Shown here piece by piece: positions 1 through 12,300 of a stretch of 64,000 nucleotides of DNA (its first letter is position 1; each line of letters begins with the position of its first letter). Source of the stretch: Symsagittifera roscoffensis (Eukaryota > Xenacoelomorpha > Acoela > Convolutidae). The notes under the pieces were generated by a model, which saw nothing but the letters and a program-made list of their open reading frames with translations, was not told where the DNA came from and did no database searches. The stretch covers positions 43,401,430 through 43,465,429 of the forward strand of contig NC_087065.1 in assembly GCF_963678635.1 (NCBI RefSeq). Direction: 5' to 3'. A program made the position numbers and the translations under genes.

Positions 1-1100
1 CCCCATTATCCCTACATTTCCAATAAGAAACTTCCGCTTCCTCTTCTTTTTATCCACAAGATAAGGGGCTGCATCCACTAACTTCAGCCGCCCTAAGATA
101 ATCTTCACTCCCAATTCCCCATCGCCACCTTCATCTGAACCTCCGCCTTCCCCGCCATCAATCCAGGCATTTTCACTACACCCTCTATCTTTTTGCTGAA
201 GCCAAATTTCAGCTCTATCCGATGAAATGTGAAAAGATTGATCAGAGTTTGATTGATGAGCACTCAGTTAAGTTCATCCAAATCAGATTTAGTTAATTAT
301 ATATTAATATTCCGCGCATATATTGTTTCGTTCTTTCGAAACCGAGATAAATCCAGTTAACTTAGAACTACTGAGAATAGATTGTTTTGAGTTATCGTGA
401 AGTATTGCTTCTAGTCCGCCGAAAACGAATCACTCATAAATTACACGTGAACCCTCAGCTGAACTGACAAACTGAATTGCAAACATAGAGATAAAATCTA
501 CACACGCTACTAAGGAACAACATACCATCAACGGTTGGGCGGGATTGGACATGGCTGTGATCAACGTGAGCGGCTCTGGACAATCAATTAAGATCGTCCA
601 GTTCAGATTGATCTTTGTTTGTTAGTTTTTGGGAAATATTTGCCCCTCAATCGGAACAGTATATATCACATAAAGCCTAATAATCTGAGTATCGGTTGTT
701 TTGAGCTATTGCGAAGTATTCAGACACTTGAAGGCGTCTGGTTTTCTTTTTTTTCGTTTTCTTTGATTCATCGATGAAATATTTTAATTTGATGTGCGCT
801 CAAATCACCCTAGTTAGAAATCAATCATAATCGTTTGAATTCTTATTAAATACGAAAAGCGTAATTGCAGTAAACTTAAGCTCTCATACCGCTACTCAAA
901 CCCATGTTAAGCCAATTGATCCTTGAAAAATAACCAGATAGAGTCTTTACTGTTACCGTGCGTAACCGATTTATGAAAACCAACCTAAGTTTGTGCATTT
1001 AAACTTTATCAATTAAACAAATCAGACTGACAATCAACGAACTCTAATTGGACCCGCTCAAATCTCAGTTAATCCTTACGGCTTGTTAATATCGAGAAAA
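1..1100. other. gene-free AT-rich stretch
   Basis: No open reading frame with recognisable protein similarity was found. Two segments of about 50 bases, near 367-419 and 679-735, resemble each other (both contain a TTGTTTTGAG core followed by GAAGTATT). This is compatible with decayed non-coding retroelement sequence, but the origin is not established. Confidence 0.4.
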
Positions 1101-1109
1101 AAATGACGC

Positions 1110-1545
1110 AATCGAAGTACTGATCAAGAGTTTCAAGGAAATCATCAGCAATCGTTTCAGTCATTTTCCCAAAATCAGAATTTCAAATTCTCACAGCCTA
1201 ACAGCGTCAACCAACGTTCAGCCCAACAGCAACAAGCAACAAATGTTAATGTCCAAAATCCACCATGCCATAATTACGAGTCAATCAAGCGACTGCCGTG
1301 TTTCACGAAAACTGCGATTACCCTAATCATACCGCTGGTCAAAGTCGCTTTCGACAAAAAGCTCAAGGAAAAGGACAATCCTTCCCGTTCCAAAAGCAGC
1401 CAAAAAACTCATCATGCCATGGAGTCAAGAGTCAAATAGGGAAACGGAAAGAGTTGAAAAGAACGAACAAAAATTGGACGAAAAAATGCGAAAAGCGAAA
1501 CAAAAAGTTTGTCTCAATGGAAAACTAGAACGAGAACAATTGTTG
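1110..1545 (+). mobile_element. possible LTR-retrotransposon gag fragment
   Basis: The + strand reads as a glutamine- and asparagine-rich stretch followed by a cluster of Cys and His residues, including FHENCDYPNH in the frame starting at 1298. A frameshift lies just before the second cysteine. This resembles the C-terminal end of Gag of animal Ty3/gypsy elements. It is too short and too broken to classify firmly. It may belong with the plus-strand Ty3 pol remnant at about 4.8-7.0 kb, with the minus-strand BEL/Pao remnant lying between them. Confidence 0.3.
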
Positions 1546-1559
1546 ACGTATATACAGTC

Positions 1560-3150
1560 GTCATAAAAGTTGATGAAAGTCGAATATAAGTCAATCAAAC
1601 TCCAGTTTGCACATCAAATTTTTTGGCGCACAATGTTATATCATTAAATTCAGACCAAAAAATTGAAATTGAAACGAGTGCAAATGGCCGCCGGTAGACA
1701 ACTTGTACAATTAGATTAGAAACCAAAGTATTCTTCCAAATCGCAGCAGAAACAGGTACTGAAAAAATTTTACACTCCGGAAAGGCCACGGTTATTGGGC
1801 AGGAAAGCGTCTTTTTTCCAAAGCAAGGCAATTTTATAATAACCGTCAACAAGTTTCGTGGTGTTTTCGAAAATAGTCATAGCTCTTTTGTCATTGTTAG
1901 ACATAGGTTTCTTAGTTGAACCGATTCCATAATTGTCTATTTTATCCAGTCTTGAACGTTTTTGAACAATTTTTTGTCAAGGTGAGGATGTTGATGTGTC
2001 TGTGTCAATTTCATATTTGACATATCGTTGGGTATAACGCTATGCTTACCAGCAACAGTTCAACCAAGAGGTCTTTTAACAGCAAATGGTGTGTTTGTAG
2101 GTCCCTTGACAACTTCGTTGTTTTGAATAAATTTTATGCCAATTATTAGAGCAACCGAATTGTCTCCAATGTTCGGAAAAGTAATTTGTAGTAAGTGCTC
2201 GTGAGATCGGCACAATTTGTTCAGATGTGTTGTTTCCACTGGGGACATGTTGAGTGATGGAACTGCAATGATGTATTCCAAAAAAGATTTGATAGTGAGA
2301 TTTAACTGACAAGTTTTGAGCACTTGTGATCTCTCTTGTGATCTTGTGATGTAGTATCCACCAACCGACATTATGCAAAATCGTTAAGCTCAAGGCCTAG
2401 TGTTTGTGCGGTTGATTCCAATATCACACTTTGACTGCATCCACTATCAAGCTAAGCGTATGTTTAGGCTTTTCGGCCTCCCGAAGACAACTCTACAAGA
2501 AGAAGTTGAACGTGTCCCTCCAGTTATTTGAACAATTTTTGAAGAAGTATTTTTGTTTATCACTCTTGTACCATTATCTTCATTAAGGATTGTATGATGT
2601 TTTCCACTGCATTCGTTGCAGGATTTATCCCATGGAAAATCTTTAAACATATGTGATCCTAAGCAATTGAAACACAGATGGTGCTTTCTGCCATGCTCTC
2701 GTATGAATGGAATTTTCAAATTGCGAAAATGCTTGCAAGAGTTCAAGTATTTGCAGTCTTCGTTTTTGGGACAAAATTTCACAAACTCTGTTAGAACTTC
2801 CGTGCGAATTATGACTATCAAACTTTCTGTTTTGATTAGAGGTTGACGTTTCTTTCTGCATATGAAATTTATCAACTGATTCAGAGATGACCGTTATCAG
2901 TTGATTCAGATTAGTCATAGTTTTCATCAATGCAAGTGCTGATAAAGTCTATTGTAAACTCAATGTCATCGTCATACATAGTTTTCAAATATTCTATATC
3001 TAAAAGCGATTTCTGTATTTTGTGTGAACATGTATCAGAAATTGGAGTTTCAGTTGAGTTTCCGGAGTCCCTTTCAAGAGAAGAGGCTTGTTGAGACATC
3101 TTTATTTTAGGTCTACTTATCATAGCTATGATACCGTTGAAAACCAAAAC
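1560..3150 (-). mobile_element. BEL/Pao retrotransposon remnant (gag and start of pol)
   Basis: Read on the minus strand, the 2875-2447 frame contains a Cys/His cluster typical of BEL/Pao Gag, with CFNCLGSH followed by a CNECSGKHH knuckle. Further along, about 2150-2040 encodes a short peptide ending in LGWTVAGKHS, which resembles the Gly-Trp block between protease and reverse transcriptase in this superfamily. Sequence at about 1950-1780 reads like the segment just before the reverse transcriptase core (PNNRG). Several frameshifts and stops separate the pieces, so this is a dead fragment. No LTRs were recognised. The BEL/Pao assignment rests on motif order and is fairly secure for the gag part. 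Confidence 0.7.
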
Positions 3151-4860
3151 CTACCCCCAACTTATATCAGTCAATCTGACGAATTTCATATTTGTTATCA
3201 CCACCTCACCATCACTCTTATACCCCGAAAAGCCCTTTAAAATTAAAGTTGCGTAAAGCCTTGGTGAACGCGAAATTGAAATACGATTTAAAACAAACAC
3301 GTTCTAAAATTTAAATTGGAATGAAGTTGTAGAGCTTAAAGCATTAGCGGACTCTAAAATGAAGATGAGTTTTAAAACTAACGTGTTAAAAAAGGCAATT
3401 TTTGAGCTAATCCGGAGTGAGTGTGAAATACAAAAAGCCGTAGCTATCGCGAGAAATTGATAAACATAAATTTGTAATTTAAGGCCAGAACACCGACCAT
3501 AAAAACTTATGAGAAGCCCACCGACTACGCCAATTTTTAAAACTAGAACTTAGTCTACACCCCCACCAGCTTATACATGAGGGTACCAAGTTTACCAGAG
3601 CTCTTTTATCTAGAGAGCTAGAAAGGTTTTGAAAAACCGGCCCGCGCTCACCCACGGGGTGCTACAACGAACGGGGCCAACCCAAAAGCTGGGGTCAGTT
3701 TAAATTAAAGAGTTTCTTGAAAAAGCAAGAACAGAGCCCTGAAAACACGTCGTAGGGGGCCTAGGGAAACTAGACAGCCCCTACAAAATTTCAGGGGTCT
3801 TAACGTAAAAATGAATAGCGCCCTAACACAAACAACGTGGGTTCTTACCGTAAAAACAACACCGCTCCAACACAAACACCGAGGTTTCTTACCTTAAAAA
3901 AAGAGTGCTTCAAAAAGTAAAACTTTTTGAAGGTGAGCTTAAAAGGTACTTGTGTCTCTTTTTCACGAGGTGTAACTGTAAAATCTAATTTTGCAGATAA
4001 AGTTTTTTGAAAAATTATTTAAAGAATTTTTTTGGAAACTACCATGAATTTAAAGATGAAAAAGGAAATTAAACTTTGAAAGCAAACAATTTATTCAAAA
4101 ATATTGTACAAAAAGAACTGTCAGTCGAGATGATTCCTTCCAGGTCGACTCCTTGGGCGCCAAACTAACTTCTTTGTCTATTTGCATGGTTACATTAGTT
4201 AATTAATTTATCAACGCGGATTTTATTTCGTCCTAAATCCTTCTTTCATTGTATTTCAATTTACTGTTTTTCAAACTCTCTCTCGCTTTCGTTCTTTCTT
4301 CTTTGTGTTGTGTTCTCAATGTAGAGCTCACCTAAAATAAAGAAAAGAAATAGAGTTAGTTCTGAATGTCTAAAACTTGTTTTAAAACATGACTTCTAAG
4401 TAATTGCATAATTCTGATGAGGTTAATTTCCAAACGCTAATTTACCTGAAAATTGTAAACGAAAGATATAGTTGACCTCCATGCTCCAGTGCTCACTTTT
4501 TCGTTTTGTTTTGATGAAGTCACCTTGTCAAATTTTGGGCAAATTGCGTAAATTTCCATCAATTTAAAAACTCTAATCTAGTTCTCGCACGTAAAAGTCT
4601 TTGAAGTTAAAAGTAAAATTAAAGTCAAGGTAACATAATTCATGGCTATGACAACATCTAAATCAATTTATCTGAGATAACTCTGTGTTGCCGAGCGAAC
4701 CAAGGTCAGAATAAGATTTTTTGCGAGTTAAATATTTCGATGTTTTTGACGAACATCCATTCGATATCGGATATCATTCCGAACCACAAATCAAAGTTAC
4801 ACAGGAACATCAAGAACCTTTGTACACAGAAGTTCAGCCTACAGCTACCACGATACCAAT
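3151..4860. other. gene-free stretch with a short tandem repeat
   Basis: No coding potential was recognised. A tandem repeat with a period of 44-45 bases runs from about 3798 to 3898 (two copies and the start of a third, each beginning TCTTA and containing CAACACAAACA or a close variant). The rest shows nothing identifiable. It may be retroelement non-coding sequence, because it lies between retrotransposon remnants. Confidence 0.4.
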
Positions 4861-4864
4861 GCAC

Positions 4865-7010
4865 CTACGAGAATAATGAACGGTTGAAATAGCTAAAATG
4901 CATTACTTTGGCCTTAAAACAACGCTGTCGCAATGAGATACAGTAGCCCATTTTTTGCTCATCGAAAACCATCAGGAAAACTACGTATGCTTATTGATCT
5001 AAGAAGAATTAATCTCTCGCTCAAGATTGATTATTTAAATACCATTTTTCTAAAGTTAAACATGATGGATACCTTAAAGCATTTCGCCGGAAAGAAGCTA
5101 TTTACAAAGCTTGATTGTCGTAAGCATACCATTTTGTGCAACTGGCAGATGGTATCTCGTTTCAATTTTTGGCTTATAATTTTTCATCACGTACTTTTGA
5201 CTATAAGTTTCTAGCTGAAGGTCTAAGTAAATCAATAACAGAATTTAGTTCGTTCATTCGTCATTACTCTAATTCATGCTTGGCAGTAGAAATGTAAACT
5301 TGGCTTACGACTGCACCAAACAGGAAATTAAATCAAGACACAATGGATTTGTACAAGATTTTTGGAACTGTATAGCGAGCTTCTGATAAAATTGAGGGCA
5401 ATTTGCGAATTTATCAGAACATCACAAAGATCATGAAATGTTTAAACACGATCTTTTCTAAGCGACAACAAGTTAACACTAATTCTACCAAATTCTGACT
5501 TGCATAATGTAATTTTGTGTGATGCAATCTACCACAGTACGGGATTTGTTCTCATGAAGCATTGTGTAAATACTGAAAACAAAAGACGTATGTATCAGTT
5601 TTATTCGGATCAAGACTATTATAAGGAATTCCTTGCACTATACTTTGCTTTTGATCTTTTTTCACAATTCATCTAAGTTGCATCGAAACCCGTACTTATG
5701 TTGACGGTTAACAGAAGTCTAGCTGAATTCTTTCAACCAAAGTCGAAGCAACCATCAGTCTGGAATGTTCTAGACAGAGTCTAAGTTTTCAACATTTTCA
5801 TATCGCATCTACCCGGCAAAGCAAACCATGCAATAGATTTTTGTCAGGCATGCAGACAAACGTGAGTGCTTCTCTGCTTTTGCGGTTGACAGACAAGATA
5901 TCAGTGCAAGAAATACACATCGACGTGACGGTAAAAGTACCAAACGCAACGCTAAATTTTATCGAAGAAATACAGGAAGCATTCTGTGAACAAACTATGA
6001 GGACAAATGAACTTCGCCAACAGTTACAATCTGTTGGCATTTTCGAATTTCATATGCAGAAAGAAACCATGATACTTAATTCCGGGGAATTAGAAGCACA
6101 GACGCTTGTGCGCTTAACGAAACCAGTACTATCAGCAATCAAATAACCAGATCTAGAAGATGTTATTTCGGATTTTAAGAGAAAAATGAACCACTGCATT
6201 GGAAAACGGAACAAAGCAAAGATGCGCACATAAAGACGTGATAAAGTCGATATTTCTTAACAAAATGCAAGATTTTAATTACGTCAATAGCTAACAGAAA
6301 AAATATGTGAAGCAGTTCAATCGACTCGAAGTATAAAACCAAGTCTTCTACCGAAAATTTTTCGATGATACGGGTGAATATAATTATCAGCAATACTGTC
6401 TACCAAAACATATTTGACAGGATATTTTGTATCGCATTCAAAAATAGTCAAGTTTAGGACACCTTGATATGGAAAGATCAATAAAAGAATTCAAAGAGTT
6501 TTTTCTGAAGACTTAAAAGAACTTTCCCTGCATCTGATGAACAATTGTTTGACTTGCTCACATGTAAAGAAAGTCTTCTATAGGTATCAAACCCCTCCGT
6601 TGCAACCAGTCTCAATTTTGCAATCTTCTCCAGGCGACATCATGCTAGTTCTAATTGTTGGACCGTTTCGATCAACAGTGTATAAATTGTCCTTACTATA
6701 ATAGATGCTTTTTTCAAGTATCTGCTTGCAGTACCACTGACAAATGTGTCAGCCAATACAATTGCACGGAAATTGAGGGAAAAATTCTTCACCCATGCCT
6801 GTATACCGAAACTGATGTTGTCAGATCTAGGAACGTCAATTACATTGAAACTAATGCACGAAACTCACATCACTTCTTGAAATCATAACTGTTGAGTCAG
6901 ATTTCGTAATTTCAATGCAAGATGCAATGTTAGAGAAGTTCCAAGAAAATAAACAGAGTATCAATGGTTCATGCCAAGCATATCGCGGATTTTACGATCA
7001 GAAAGCATCA
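4865..7010 (+). mobile_element. Ty3/gypsy retrotransposon pol remnant
   Basis: The frame from 4933 to 5214 reads as the start of a Ty3/gypsy reverse transcriptase. It has SPFFAHRKPSGKLRMLIDLR (the first RT motif) and then FTKLDC. The YxDD catalytic box was not found and is presumably deleted or frameshifted. At about 5490-5690 an RNase H-like stretch follows, including ILCDAIYHSTGFVLMK, although the usual DAS is altered. At about 6530-6650 an integrase segment has NCLTCSHVK (second half of the H2C2 zinc binding site) and LQPVSILQSSPGDIM before the catalytic core. The order RT, RNase H, integrase is the Ty3 order. Many stops make it non-functional. Confidence 0.75.
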
Positions 7011-7070
7011 GCGCAACCGTAAATCTTCATTCCTTTTGTCAACTTCTTAATCCAAAAATAACAACGCTGT

Positions 7071-8892
7071 CAAATTTTTGAAATGAGTCCAAGTTTTTGA
7101 GGATACATTATTACAGAGCGGAAAAAGTTCGGACTTACTCAAGCTATCTCATTACAAAAGTTGGAACCACTTATACATAAATTGCATCGATATCGACTGA
7201 AGCCAATCACGCCTTCGCAAGAACTCGAAGACTTCGAGAATAGCGTTCCAGAATCATTAATGACTCTGATCCTTCGTTGGTATAGTTCCGCGAAGAACCA
7301 GAATTGTTTCATGGACGATTGCCTCAGTTAAGTTGTGCTACGTCTGCAACGCTTCGGAGCGCAAACATTGCCTCATATTTAACAACCAGCTACTGCTCAT
7401 CTGACAGTGCTACTAGCTGTACATGTGGTACAGGCACCACCAGTAGTTTCTGCACCAATTCCAATAATAGTGCCACCGATACCAATCGTGGTCTCACCAC
7501 ATGTTGAATTGCAAGAAGATCCAGCAGAATAAGCTGATGATTAGAACGAAAATAAGGAAGCACAAGATGATATCCAGTTTTCAGACCCCGACGCACAGCG
7601 CATTGTTAACGCTCACGATAGATTTATTTCTGATTCACCCCGAAAATTAAAGACCACATCGACAGGTCGCGTTTGAAGCACGCGATAAAATTCATTCCCA
7701 CCATGTACAGTTCAACAATGTTTTCAATGGCGAAAAATTTTACCGGCACTTTGAATAGTTCGCCGATACGGCATGCGCACGATTGAAATGCATATTTTTT
7801 GAAATGAATAATTTACACATAATGTGGCTTTATGCTTTGCGATTTGTTACAAAGTTCGCAAAGTTAGTTGGGATGCCTTCAGATTGTAACATTCGAAATT
7901 AATAATTGCAAAATTGAGTCTATTTGTATTTGGTGCTGAATCGCATTGGCAATTTAGCATATGTAGCTGCTTTATTCGTGACAAATTTTTGAAATGAGTC
8001 CAAGTTTTTGAGGATACATTATTACAGAGCGGAAAAAGTTCGGACTTACTCAAGCTATCTCATTACAAAAGTTGGAACCACTTATACATAAATTGCATCG
8101 ATATCGACTGAAGCCAATCACGCCTTCGCAAGAACTCGAAGACTTCGAGAATAGCGTTCCAGAATCATTAATGACTCTGATCCTTCGTTGGTATAGTTCC
8201 GCGAAGAACCAGAATTGTTTCATGGACGATTGCCTCAGTTAAGTTGTGCTACGTCTGCAACGCTTCGGAGCGCAAACATTGCCTCATATTTAACAACCAG
8301 CTACTGCTCATCTGACAGTGCTACTAGCTGTACATGTGGTACAGGCACCACCAGTAGTTTCTGCACCAATTCCAATAATAGTGCCACCGATACCAATCGT
8401 GGTCTCACCACATGTTGAATTGCAAGAAGATCCAGCAGAATAAGCTGATGATTAGAACGAAAATAAGGAAGCACAAGATGATATCCAGTTTTCAGACCCC
8501 GACGCACAGCGCATTGTTAACGCTCACGATAGATTTATTTCTGATTCACCCCGAAAATTAAAGACCACATCGACAGGTCGCGTTTGAAGCACGCGATAAA
8601 ATTCATTCCCACCATGTACAGTTCAACAATGTTTTCAATGGCGAAAAATTTTACCGGCACTTTGAATAGTTCGCCGATACGGCATGCGCACGATTGAAAT
8701 GCATATTTTTTGAAATGAATAATTTACACATAATGTGGCTTTATGCTTTGCGATTTGTTACAAAGTTCGCAAAGTTAGTTGGGATGCCTTCAGATTGTAA
8801 CATTCGAAATTAATAATTGCAAAATTGAGTCTATTTGTATTTGGTGCTGAATCGCATTGGCAATTTAGCATATGTAGCTGCTTTATTCGTGA
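7071..8892. repeat. 911-bp direct tandem duplication (two copies)
   Basis: Copy 1 spans 7071-7981 and copy 2 spans 7982-8892, abutting with no spacer. I saw no differences between them by eye, and short reading frames at 7304 and 8215 translate identically. The unit contains decayed retroelement sequence and, at its right end, the 5' part of a family A dispersed element (a hairpin of CTTTGCGA and TCGCAAAG at 7835-7863 and again at 8746-8774). The right breakpoint therefore falls inside a dispersed repeat. Either it is a very recent duplication or an assembly artefact. Confidence 0.9.
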
Positions 8893-9092
8893 CTATTGTT
8901 TGTCGTTCGTTTGTTAGGCTGAGGGGATAGTGCGTGAGACTAAAAATCTCTTGGTTGTAGGGTCAAATTCTACATTTAGCCGAGTTTTTGCTAATTCTAG
9001 ACTTATTTCTTCTTTTTCTTATTTAACTTGATAGAGCCGCGTTTTGGGTCTTGCTCTCGCAAGTGTTTGCGAAGCACAGCTTTGCCTCTGTG
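8746..9092 (+). mobile_element. family A Helentron-like element with internal tRNA-like segment (copy A1)
   Basis: The 5' hairpin is at 8746-8774. A tRNA-like block at about 8924-8990 has an A-box-like GGATAGTGCG and a degenerate B box. CGCAAGTGT at 9058-9066 is the reverse complement of the 5' terminal ACACTTGCG seen in the better-preserved copy A3. It is followed by the hairpin tail GCGAAGCACAGCTTTGC and CTCTGTG, ending at 9092. The element lies only about 300 bases upstream of the zinc-finger gene, so promoter sequence of that gene may derive from it. Confidence 0.6.
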
Positions 9093-9370
9093 TTTATTGT
9101 TAGATTGTGATTCTAGTACTCGTGATTCAAATGCCCAAATTATTGAAGTTGGGCTTTCTAATCTAAACTAATTGAAAAGTGGGTAATATCGGGGATAGTT
9201 AATTGAAGTAAATAAACTGAAATATTGAATAACTATTTCATCTGTCTTACAACCTGTTTTTCCATTGCTTTTTTTTCTCAAACATGGCAACTTTTTTGCC
9301 AAATTGATGGATCATTCTGTGTTGTAACAGCAACCGAAGACCGACTAATAATTTCTGAATATTTAGTGTT
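9093..9370. other. region immediately upstream of the zinc-finger gene
   Basis: This is the interval between the end of repeat A1 and the gene. It should contain promoter or leader sequence. No TATA box or other motif was identified with confidence, and no reading frame here continues into the gene. Confidence 0.35.
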
Positions 9371-9382
9371 TGCTGCTTTTAG
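9371..9382 (+). promoter_or_regulatory. 3' splice acceptor 11 nt upstream of the zinc-finger ATG
   Basis: The sequence TGCTGCTTTTAG fits the pyrimidine-AG acceptor consensus. It ends 11 bases before the ATG at 9394. The leader exon it would join is not visible in frame. It may serve a cis-spliced non-coding exon or a spliced leader added in trans. Two other genes in the window show the same arrangement. Confidence 0.5.
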
Positions 9383-9393
9383 ACTGCGGCACA

Positions 9394-12300
9394 ATGTCTC
9401 GCCAAGTATCATTGGAAGATTATGTTCGAGCAGAGCGGGATCGAGTGGCCGGAACATCCCGTGGATTCAGTGGACAGGGAATCGGTCAGGACTCCCAAGA
9501 CATGCTGGGGATGTTTATTCGAGGCGAAAGAAGGCGGACTGAGTCTTCTGAGGTGTCTAGTTATGATCGTCGCGATGTCTCTATTGAAAGACATTTGGTT
9601 CATCAGCCCGTTCATATTCCTCAACAGGGCCTGGAAATGTTCCAAAGAGAACCACTGCGAAGAGGTGATGAAAAACCAGAGATTGAAGTGAAGTTGTCAG
9701 AAATATATCAAAAAGCGAGTAGAGATCAAAGTTTGAACTCGGCGCAGCGAATTGATTCACTTGTACGAGGGGTGAAGTTGGAGCTATCCAGAATCGGAAT
9801 GCGACCAGAAGAGATCCGAAAGCAACTTACTGACCATGTGGAGCGTTTGATTAAAGAGAAACGCTGGACTCTGACGTACTCGGAGGCATTAGAAGAAGGC
9901 ACGATGGCAAATGAATCCGAACTCACTCTGAAAGATGACTCTCCGTTTTACTGCAGCTTCTGTGAGCTGAAGTATCATCCTGCTGGTATTAAATGTAAAA
10001 TTTGTCACTCTGAGTTCCTTCTGAGAATCGACTTGGAGGCGCATGTTTTCGTGGACCACAAAATTACTGTTGACGGTGCTTTTCAATGTCCCTATTGCTA
10101 TGAATCGTTTCCAGGGGACCCAAAGATGTTCCGAGATCACATCTATACTCGCCATTTTTGTGCTGACGATCATTTAGAATGTCCATATGGCTGCAAAATG
10201 CTGGTTCTCAAATCGATTCCGTCTGAAAAGCATTACAAAACGTACCACATGTGTGTTGTGTGTGGAGACAAAATCAGCCGCGATACGAAGTACCATATGG
10301 ATAGATTTCATGCCGAGAAAGATGAAGTACAAATTTTGGATGTAAAACCGTCATCAAGTTTCCAAGGAGAATCTCGTATGAGATCATCGCAGGACGATTT
10401 GATTAAACGTGCCAAAGAAGTTTTAGATGGAACCCAAATTAATTCGGATGATAGTAATCGAAGACTAGTTCCTAACAATTGGAACAGAAATCGTATAGAG
10501 GAGCTTATGCCCCCTGCAATTGCTATGCCAGTGTCAACGCAGCATATTAGATGTCCTCAGTCAAATGATTTTTACAGTGAAAATGAAATAAATCGACCGA
10601 GAAAGTCTGCAGTGACGGAATTCTATCAAGAGGTATCTAGACCGTTGTCGGCAAAGAATGAATCGGTTGCCCGGACTGAAAAATCCAAGTCAGTTGCTTT
10701 TGAAAACTTTGACATGGAAAAAGAAGCGCTGAACTGGAAAATCTGCAAAGATTGTGGCCTGAAAACGCCTAGTGGCGGATACGTTTGCCAATTATGTAAC
10801 GAAAAAGGATTCCAGTATAAAGTGGAACTAAACGTTCATATCAAAAACGCACATGGCTATCCGACGCCCTCATTTGAACTGAATTGTGAAATATGTCGTG
10901 CAATTGCCCCTAGTAACGAGGAGTTAATGAGGCATATATTCGCAACCACGCATCGATGTAAAAGTGATCATCTGGTTTGCCCCGAGGACCCTAAATGTAC
11001 CTTCTTTCTAAGCGATGAAGCTGATCTTGAGCGTCATTTAAATGAAGTGCACAATAAAAAGAAGCAGCCCGAACCACTCGTTGTAAGGGCAGATCTTATT
11101 GAAATATCTCCCGAGAGGGACCCAAACTACTCGTTCGAACTGGCCCCGAGAATAAAAAATGAGAGCATGCAGTCGGTTTTGAATATTTCAAAAACACGAA
11201 ACAAGCATGCGAAAATATCAGTCGATTTTCCTCCAGAATCTGTGCTTGAACAAATGGAACCTAGGAGAAGACTCGAACTTGTAGACGCTGGGTTCTTGTA
11301 TTGTGCAAAGTGCCCATTAATGTACCACCCGACGTTGTCCGGATGTGGGCGGTGTACTTTGAAGTTTATTTTCCCTCAAGCGGTGATGGAACACATGGTT
11401 AATGTCCATGATGTTCCGGAGATTTACTCGGAAAAGCGATGCCCTTTTTGTAGAGAGTTTTCATCTTCCTATACTGACTTTCTAAACCACATTGTGGGTC
11501 ATTTTTGTGACGAACATTCGGAGTGCGAGTTTGGATGCACAAAACTCGTTGTTGGGGGTCCAAAGGATGTAGTGAAGCATGCATTGGACTTCCACAGCTC
11601 AGATTCTCCGGCTAAACCAGTTCCGGACACTGCTAAAGAGTTGTTCAAATCGCTCAAAGAGCCTACTGCGAAACGGAAACCCAAAATAGTGCCAATGGGT
11701 GAAAATGAAGCGGTTAAATCGAAAGCGATACAAATGTGCTTAGACTGCAATTATCAGCCGGGTCTAAACGAAACGCCGCTTACATGTTCGCGTTGTCCGG
11801 GTAGAACGTTGTATGCATTCGCTTCGAAAGGAGATTTGATGATACACGAGGAGCTTGTTCATTCAATCAAAGCTTCGGAATCAGATAAAGTGCTATGTAG
11901 TTTTTGTTCAGCAGAGTCTGGCAAAAAGGGATCAAATCGGAAATTCAACGGAGATGGTTTGAACCAGCATAGAAAACAGACTCACAGCTGCTGCCCACGC
12001 GAGCATTTCAGATGCAAGCAGTGTCAAATTATTGTACCGCATCACAAACAAACGTTGCATATGGTCCAGAAACACGGAAAAAGCGATTCATCGTCGAGTT
12101 TGGTGAAAATAGCGAAGCCGCCACCAGGACCTGAAATCGTAGATGATGATAACGGAAATGCCGACGATGATACAAAAGGCGGAAATATGAACAAACGACT
12201 GGAATGCACTGAAAGGGGATGGAAGCACTGTAAGTTCTGCCCGTACTCAATTTGTTATTCGATCACATACACGTGTCAGGTGTGTGAACTAACGTACTTC

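Noticed and set aside
4933-5214. Host gene encoding a reverse-transcriptase-like protein
   Set aside because: The frame covers only the first RT motifs, lacks the YxDD box and is followed by stops; it is part of the Ty3/gypsy remnant.
7304-8418. Two identical 67-residue reading frames (7304-7507 and 8215-8418)
   Set aside because: They are copies created by the 911-bp duplication of decayed retroelement DNA. They have no recognisable domain and no start context or splice support.
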